A stretch of 64,000 bases of DNA, from contig NKYR01000029.1 in assembly GCA_003184365.1 (NCBI GenBank), forward strand, positions 62,001 to 126,000, given 5' to 3'. The DNA is from Evernia prunastri (Eukaryota > Ascomycota > Lecanoromycetes > Lecanorales > Parmeliaceae). Position 1 is the first letter of the stretch. The number at the start of each line of letters is the position of its first letter. This document shows, piece by piece, positions 58,601 through 64,000 of the stretch. A model generated the notes under the pieces. The model saw only the letters and a list, made by a program, of their open reading frames with translations, was not told the origin of the DNA and did not search any database. The position numbers and the translations under genes are program-made.

Positions 58601-59944
58601 ATCAAATTGAACTTATGACACGAGAATTTGCTCATCAGAACCAGGATCAGCGAGCGGCAGCGTTTGAGTCTCGAAAAAGATGCTACAATCTAATCCAACA
58701 AGTCACCAGAATTCTAGATCAAGCTTCGACTCAAGGACCGAGCATGATTGACGGTCAATACACCTTGGCTGCCAAGCGCAGAGCAGAAGCCTACGATGTT
58801 ATCAATACCTCCAACGATGAAGCTTTTCAAACAGATCTTTATGATTGGTATTTATCACAAGAGAGGACGGACCGGTTACTTGACATCCAATCTCCATACA
58901 TAGTGACTTACCTGGAACGAAAGTCATCAGATAACATTGAACACGCTGACTTGCTGTGGAAATACCATAGTCAGAGAGGCCAAAACCACGAAGCGGCTGT
59001 TGTTCAGCTGATGCTAGCGAAGAGTGAGTTCAATCTTTCGCTGGATCGGCGAATCGAATATTTGGGAAGAGCTAAAGCCAACGCTTCTACTACATCACCT
59101 GGCATTCCTAGACATGCACGCTATCAGCTCCTACGGGATGTTTCTGATCTTTTGGATGTCGCTAATATCCAGGGTGACCTGCTTCAACGGCTCAAAGGCG
59201 ACGAAAGAATCCCTGCTGACCGTCGGCCTGCGGTCATCAATGATCTCGATGGTGCTTTGGTCCCTTTCGATGTGGTAAGAAGCTCTCTGACCCTCTTCTT
59301 ACCTGAATACCTTATAAATAACTGTTTAACAGCTGTACAACGGCTATGCGGACCAAGCTGCTTACTTTGACCTCTGTCTTTTGATTTATCAAGCCGCCGA
59401 CCACCGCAATCTAGCCGACATTAGAGCCACATGGCAGAACCTGCTCGATCGGACACATGAGGAGATCGTGACGCGTGGTACGCCTCAACCATACGAGGTA
59501 GTTATCGAAAAGGTTCAAAGTCTTGCAAAGCGTCTGAATCTCTCGGAGACTATGTTTCCCATTGCCGATATCGTTCCCATACTCGAAAAGTACGCCTTCG
59601 AATTTCAGAATGGTGTTGGTCCCAGGACATGGCCCATAGATACCCTTATCGGCGTCGGTGTACCTTTCGAGTCACTATTTACGGTGTTGGAGGGAATGTT
59701 CTACAACGACGAAGCGCCCTTCCAGGGCAGGAACCGGCGCTATATCGCCAACGATGTTATATATGTCGCTGGATTATGGTTCCAGGACAGTAGCGGGGGA
59801 GCGGGAAAGATACTGGGAGGAGAGGGCAATGCTGCTGCGATCACTCAGACGTTAATGATGTTGCAGCAGAGTGGTTTGCTGGATGAGAAAACTCTAGATG
59901 AGTGTCGGGCACTAAGAGCGAGGATTGAGCACATGTTAAGATGA
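55679..59944 (+). CDS. Nucleoporin Nup157/Nup170 family
   Basis: Exons 55679-55964, 56013-58591, 58639-59274 and 59333-59944 give 1370 residues, in the normal range of Nup155/Nup170. This scaffold nucleoporin forms the inner ring of the nuclear pore with Nup53/59 and Nup192/188. The N-terminal beta-propeller occupies roughly residues 90-600 (SKSYSIPDSI, DLNHAWIAIDNSLYLWDY, SRSTIRVFHM), the alpha-solenoid the remainder (LALDVAQE, YNLIQQVTRILDQ, WQNLLDRTHEEI, ALRARIEHML). No frameshift is seen. The third exon begins 6 nt from an alternative acceptor (AACCAG, add or drop Asn-Gln). The first 95 residues are Pro/Gln-rich. Confidence 0.93.
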
Positions 59945-60333
59945 CGCATTAACGTTCTTCTGATGTTGCGATTGAAGTTAAGCGATACAACAAAAGCTTG
60001 CGGCGTTTCTTGGGTAATGTAACATCGAGCGAAAATGGTCGTCTGGAGGTTGATACCAAGGGATTTTGCACCGAGCTGAGGAACGGCTTCTCCATTCACA
60101 GAGGCTTGGAAATCGAGGAGGTCGTACGGGCCTCGAGCAGTACAACTCCTTCAAATAGTCTTGCCAGCACTAGATAAAAGATAGTGCCTTGAACTCTGAT
60201 CAAAGGAAGCTTCCCACGTGATGATACTTTGTAGATAGTTGTAGACCCTCCAAGTGAAGCAGTAAGCGCCCGAGCGCGTCTATCTTGTCCTGCGTTGCGT
60301 TGCTAAGTATCCCATTGTCATAATACGCCAGAC
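59945..60333. other. Intergenic between convergent genes
   Basis: About 390 bp between the nucleoporin and dehydrogenase stops. No gene seen. Confidence 0.6.
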
Positions 60334-61706
60334 TTAATTCTCGAACTTTAACCCTGCTTCTTGCCGTACAGCACCATAGATTCCCGCAATGTCGCCTTTG
60401 GATCCCATGTGTTTCTGCACATCAGCAAGATGGCCGTCAGCGACCTCTGCATCTTTCATCTTTGTACCAGATGTTTCTGCAAGATTTAGAGCATGTTTAG
60501 CGTCTTTGCGTGCTAAGTCAACCCCGAACAAGGGCTAGAGTCATCTGGTCAGCTACTCCATAGGTTAAGCCTTGCCTAAAACATACCTCGTCCCGCTTGT
60601 AGTAATCGCCCTCTAGCATCCTTCGCGAATAGTTTGCATATGGACCCGGGAACATAGTTTCAATACTAAACAGCTGGCGTGTCAGTATTTCTCACCAAGG
60701 GAGATTCGAAAGCCAGAAGACGTGTTTTGGAAGGCGGAAAATGTCTCCGCCCCAATATTACGATAAAAAGGACAATGATCGCTCGAAGCATAACTCACAA
60801 CTGATGTAGGTTGTCATTGCCAAGTCCGCTCCTTTCCGCCAGGGTGTGCCCCTCGGACAGAGTCTCTACCATATTGAGAATGAAAGTGTTGCCTATTATT
60901 TTGAGCAGTGTCGCCTTCCCATGCGGCTGGTCACTGAAATCAATATTTGCCCGACCCATTACACCTTTGCAGTATGGCTTCACTCTCTCAACCGAGGATC
61001 CAGGACCAGCAAGGACGCAGACGAGTTGCCCATTGTCGGCCATTGCCGGTGCGCCAAAAACTATTGACATGACGCGTTAGTGGGCGAAAGAGAGGTCGGG
61101 CAAGCCTCTGGCATCGTACCTGGGCATCTACATCGTTTCGGAGTCAGCTTTTCTCTACCCTCAGCAAACGAACTATCAACTTTCAAGTCATGTTTGAGGA
61201 GCAGGCACGGATATGTTGCTCCTCAAGTATGACCTAGGAATCGAAACTGAGCATGAAAGGAGAAGAAAAAGCTCAGAAAGGATACTTACGCCACCAATTC
61301 CGCCCCTTGACCTTGGATGATCTTAGCCAACATATCTGTGGTGTCTGGGTGCACGGTCGAGCAGTCGACGAAGAGCTTCCCTTTTACATCCCCTTTCACC
61401 GCGGTGGCGACTGTATTTTTGATAGCAGCATCATCCCCCAGGCACGTGAAAATTATGTCTGCTTTCGACACAGTTTCTTCTAGGCTTGATGCAATCGTCG
61501 ACTTCCCAGAAGGTAGTTTTGCGTTAAGATCGGTGGCTCGCTTTTGTGTACGATTGAAGATAATGAGTGGCTTGTCGAGATTGCCCTTTTCCACCAAATT
61601 CTTGCACATACCCTTGCCTTGCGTTAGAAAAGCTGAGACGTATAAAGTAGAGGGGACTAACGCGACCCATGTTCCCGAGACCAATCCATGCTAATTGAGG
61701 CGGCAT
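60334..61706 (-). CDS. 3-hydroxyisobutyrate dehydrogenase-like beta-hydroxyacid dehydrogenase
   Basis: Six exons, 61706-61662, 61612-61290, 61120-61127 (8 nt), 61060-60799, 60665-60587 and 60534-60334, give 305 residues. The N-terminal Rossmann motif is IGLGNMGRG (about residues 8-16), followed by FNRTQKRATDL and LPSGKSTIASSLEE. VDCSTVHPDTT and the substrate motif CPVFGAPAMADNGQL follow; the catalytic Lys is in KIIGNTF. The C-terminal GDYYKRDEPLFGVDLARKDAKHAL helix pair is also there. The family oxidises beta-hydroxyacids with NAD(P); the exact substrate (3-hydroxyisobutyrate, 6-phosphogluconate or others) is not settled by sequence. The 8-nt microexon restores CPVFG and phase at the same time. 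No presequence is seen. The start codon is head to head with N-acetylglutamate synthase. Confidence 0.9.
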
Positions 61707-62185
61707 TTTGGCTGATTGTACGAGTAGCTTTTTATGAGGATCGAGAGGTGCAGAGTCGAAGAAATAAAGAGTGATGAAGAGTGAGGGGAGCCGAGAGAGG
61801 CAAAAATTTAGACATGATGTAAGTTACTTGTTCCCTTCCGTTCGTTCACTCTTGAAGGATCCCCGGGTACTCCGTAGAGACATTGTCATCTCGTCCGGCA
61901 TACGAACACGTCTGTGGCAAGCAAGGCCCATCTACCAAGACCAAGGTACTGTCGGCGAAGACGAAATCATGGGAGCTATTCAAGATTGTATGAATTGGAC
62001 AACCGTAAGGTATATCAATGTACCTAAGGTACCACGGTACCTACCTATTCACACCAAATCAACCCTAACCCGGACCCGTTATCTGTTATCTTAGTGGCTG
62101 AAGTATTTAAATGCCAAGATTTCTTTTTCTGCCCCTCGTTTCACACATCTTTCCATCAATTTGCTTCCCACAAGCCCCGCCGGCC
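61707..62185. promoter_or_regulatory. Divergent promoter region of the dehydrogenase and N-acetylglutamate synthase genes
   Basis: Spacer of roughly 540 bp between the two start codons. It holds a TACCTAAGGTACC palindrome near 62019-62032 and no gene. Confidence 0.6.
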
Positions 62186-62251
62186 ATGCCTCGTACGCAT
62201 CATATTTTCTCTTCCATTGCGTTACCTTACCCCATCAAGGATGAGACATGA
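62186..62251 (+). CDS. Upstream ORF (21 codons) in the N-acetylglutamate synthase leader
   Basis: A 21-codon frame MPRTHHIFSSIALPYPIKDE-T starts at an ATG in a good context (GGCCATG) and ends in TGA whose first two bases are part of the ATG of the main frame (ATGA overlap). It lies immediately upstream of the enzyme and in another frame. It is the only ATG in the near leader. It could set the amount of enzyme by termination and reinitiation. It does not resemble the arginine attenuator peptide, which in other fungi sits upstream of the carbamoyl-phosphate synthetase small subunit. Whether it is within the transcript is not proven. Confidence 0.55.
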   Translation: MPRTHHIFSSIALPYPIKDET

Positions 62252-64000
62252 AAGCTCGTCTTAGGATTTTGCAAAATAGCAAAACCTTGCTGCGGCATTG
62301 TAATAATGTGAGTTACCTTTGAGCCCGTACAGTCTGACCTATTGCGGCAAAACACCGATGTAACATGCTGATTCACATTGGTAGTATCGCTTGGGCAGGC
62401 CGCTGCATTCAAGTATCAGGTACTCAAAGCGGCCATTGACGTCGATATCAGGACCCAAAACCCCATTTGAGAACCTAGAGGCGGTGCAAGTGAAGTATAC
62501 GACGAATCTGACGGAAGAAGCCATTAAACGCAAGCAGGGGGACAATGTCAATCAGGTATCATCGATGTCCTTTGGTCTTCACGCTGTGAGACTGACGTAT
62601 CAGCAGGAGCTCTTCTTAGATGTTCTTGGTTCTACAGCTACGAAACGCGAAGCAAAGGCTTATCTTTCGCTTTTCGGTCCCAACAAATCTGCTCCTCAGC
62701 ATAGGACGCAGTCTTCATCAAAGGGTAGAGACATCGGAGTGAATCTTGGGAACCTATTCGTTCCGATTAGAGCCGTCGACGAGAAACCAGTCTTTTCGCA
62801 CACACAATCTCAAACTCTTTCGGGAAGCCACGCTTCTGAGTCCCTCCACATTGCACTTTTAAAGATTAGAGCCCCGCAATTGGTTGACGATGCTACACTA
62901 CGGGATGTTGGACATACATTATCGCAAATTGCGAGGTTAGGCATGAGCCCTGTGGTGGTTGTGGATCAAGAGGATGGGCAGAAAAGGAGGCCTCTGGATG
63001 CGGCTAAAATCGCTGTCTACCAGGCAGACCGCGTCGTAGAGGCAATTGATGCATACGGAGGCCAAGGCGCAAGACGACTAGACAGCATTATTGGCGTATC
63101 GTCAATTGACAAGCAGCTCGTGCCCTCTGTGAGAATTAGCGGCGATGTCCAAGTCGCCCATCGAGATCTACTGATGGCACCACTTCGGAGAGGGACGATA
63201 CCAATCATTGCGCCGGTTGGATTCAACCCTACTACTCAAAAGTTGGAGACTGTCGCAGCCGACGAGGTTATTTTGGCATTGACTCGAGAATTTGCTGGTC
63301 TTCAGACGAGGCCATCGGCCGAAGAAGATAGTCAGAAAATGGCCGAGGAACTTCTGGCATTGCAGAGGCAGATATCTTTGGATCGAATTATTATTTTAGA
63401 CCCGCTTGGTGGCATACCTACTACAGATCGGAGTCACGGCTCTCACGTCTTCATCAACCTTGAGCAGGAGTTTAGCGCGATTAGAAGCGACCTGCTAGTC
63501 GCTGGGAATAAACAACCCCAGGATTCCAACAACTTGGAGTCCTCTGCGACAAGAGGAGATCTCGCCAGCGCTTTTACAGTGAGCAATCCTTTCTCCAAGT
63601 TCTTTGCGGACGAATCTGCCAGTGCAACAAGCGAGGGCCAAAAGCAAGCAGGAACCACAAAGGATGATCTTAGTCGATTCAATATAAAAATGCATGTCAA
63701 GAATCTAGATCTGCTTAAGGATTCCCTCGCAATCTTACCGCATTCTTCTTCCGCATTTCTAACAACCCCATATGCAGTCGCTAATTCTCAAAGTCGCCCG
63801 CCATTGGCCAGCGAGGGGCCTAGAGTAAGAACTCGAAGACAACGCAACCCGCTCATTCACAACTTATTGACCGATAAGCCGATCTATTCCTCTTCTCTGC
63901 CCCTGGATCGTTCTCCAGATTCATCATCACAGGCCCTATACCCAGCCACCACTTCATATCCCGCAACTTTCTGCAAGCGCGGCATGCCCATCGCTATCTT
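62248..64000 (+). CDS. ARG2: Mitochondrial N-acetylglutamate synthase, 5' part
   Basis: Exons 62248-62307 and 62385-62555 and a third exon from 62604 that runs past the window end. The first 50 residues (MKARLRILQNSKTLLRHCNN and the following RPLHSSIRYSKRPL) are basic and free of acidic residues, a clear mitochondrial presequence. The body matches fungal Arg2-type synthases: QQELFLDVLGSTATKREAKAYL, SLHIALLKIRAPQLVDD, GMSPVVVVDQEDG, DLLMAPLRRGTIPIIAPVGF, DEVILALTREFAG, SLDRIIILDPLGGIP and SHVFINLEQEF. The enzyme makes N-acetylglutamate from glutamate and acetyl-CoA, the first step of arginine synthesis. The acetyltransferase domain itself lies beyond 64000. The start is unusual because the stop of a short upstream frame overlaps it. 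Confidence 0.9.

Noticed and set aside
62186..62251. Arginine attenuator peptide upstream of the arginine gene
   Set aside because: The known attenuator peptide precedes the carbamoyl-phosphate synthetase small subunit and has a different sequence pattern; this uORF is a separate case.
1..64000. CRISPR arrays, prophage, plasmid or secondary-metabolite cluster
   Set aside because: No spaced repeats of CRISPR type, no phage genes and no polyketide, peptide or terpene backbone enzyme; the genes are fungal with introns.

Overview
The window is nuclear DNA of a filamentous ascomycete (Pezizomycotina). Genes carry several short introns (mostly 48-70 nt) with GT...AG borders and CTGAC/CTAAT-like branch sites. 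The gene content fits this group: mannitol-1-phosphate 5-dehydrogenase, a Con-6 conidiation protein, a Zn2Cys6 regulator, a LaeA/UMTA-like methyltransferase and a SUR7/PalI membrane protein. I cannot fix the class from sequence alone; Leotiomycetes or a neighbouring class is plausible. There is no bacterial, viral or CRISPR content, and no tRNA or rRNA that I can support.

Layout. 1-12 kb: tail of a SUR7/PalI protein, mannitol-1-P dehydrogenase, an unrecognised and possibly damaged gene (3.4-5.0 kb), a small Thr/Pro-rich protein, a repeat-rich intergenic stretch, an enoyl-CoA hydratase, a Cdc25/rhodanese-type phosphatase and Con-6. 12-24 kb: two ribosome-biogenesis genes facing each other (NOG1, RRP8), methylenetetrahydrofolate reductase, a redundant ~0.8 kb block bounded by single Ns (almost certainly an assembly error), orotate phosphoribosyltransferase and DDI1. 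25-40 kb: a PAA1-like polyamine/arylalkylamine N-acetyltransferase, a gene-free 5.5 kb stretch, a large Zn2Cys6 regulator, then gamma-tubulin complex component GCP2 and proteasome alpha-5 transcribed divergently. 40-54 kb: an empty 2.3 kb, the methyltransferase, a repeat-rich 2 kb, KRR1, an unknown charged protein, 3-ketoacyl-CoA reductase and ERG28 head to head, GAL7, and an F-box protein. 54-64 kb: AIM41/YqeY, Nup157/170, a 3-hydroxyisobutyrate dehydrogenase-like enzyme, and the 5' part of mitochondrial N-acetylglutamate synthase, which runs off the end.

Most genes are housekeeping genes with no common pathway and I see no secondary-metabolite or defence cluster. Local themes are ribosome assembly (NOG1, RRP8, KRR1), ER lipid synthesis (ketoacyl-CoA reductase with ERG28) and several divergent promoters of 280-600 bp. 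The most unusual observations are at the gene-structure level: a start codon split by an intron in DDI1, an 8-nt microexon in the dehydrogenase gene, a 13-nt exon in the proteasome gene, a GC-AG intron in the methyltransferase, and an upstream ORF whose stop overlaps the start codon of N-acetylglutamate synthase. I found no convincing new biological system. All exon borders were read by eye by matching reading phase and family conservation, and no transcript data were available.
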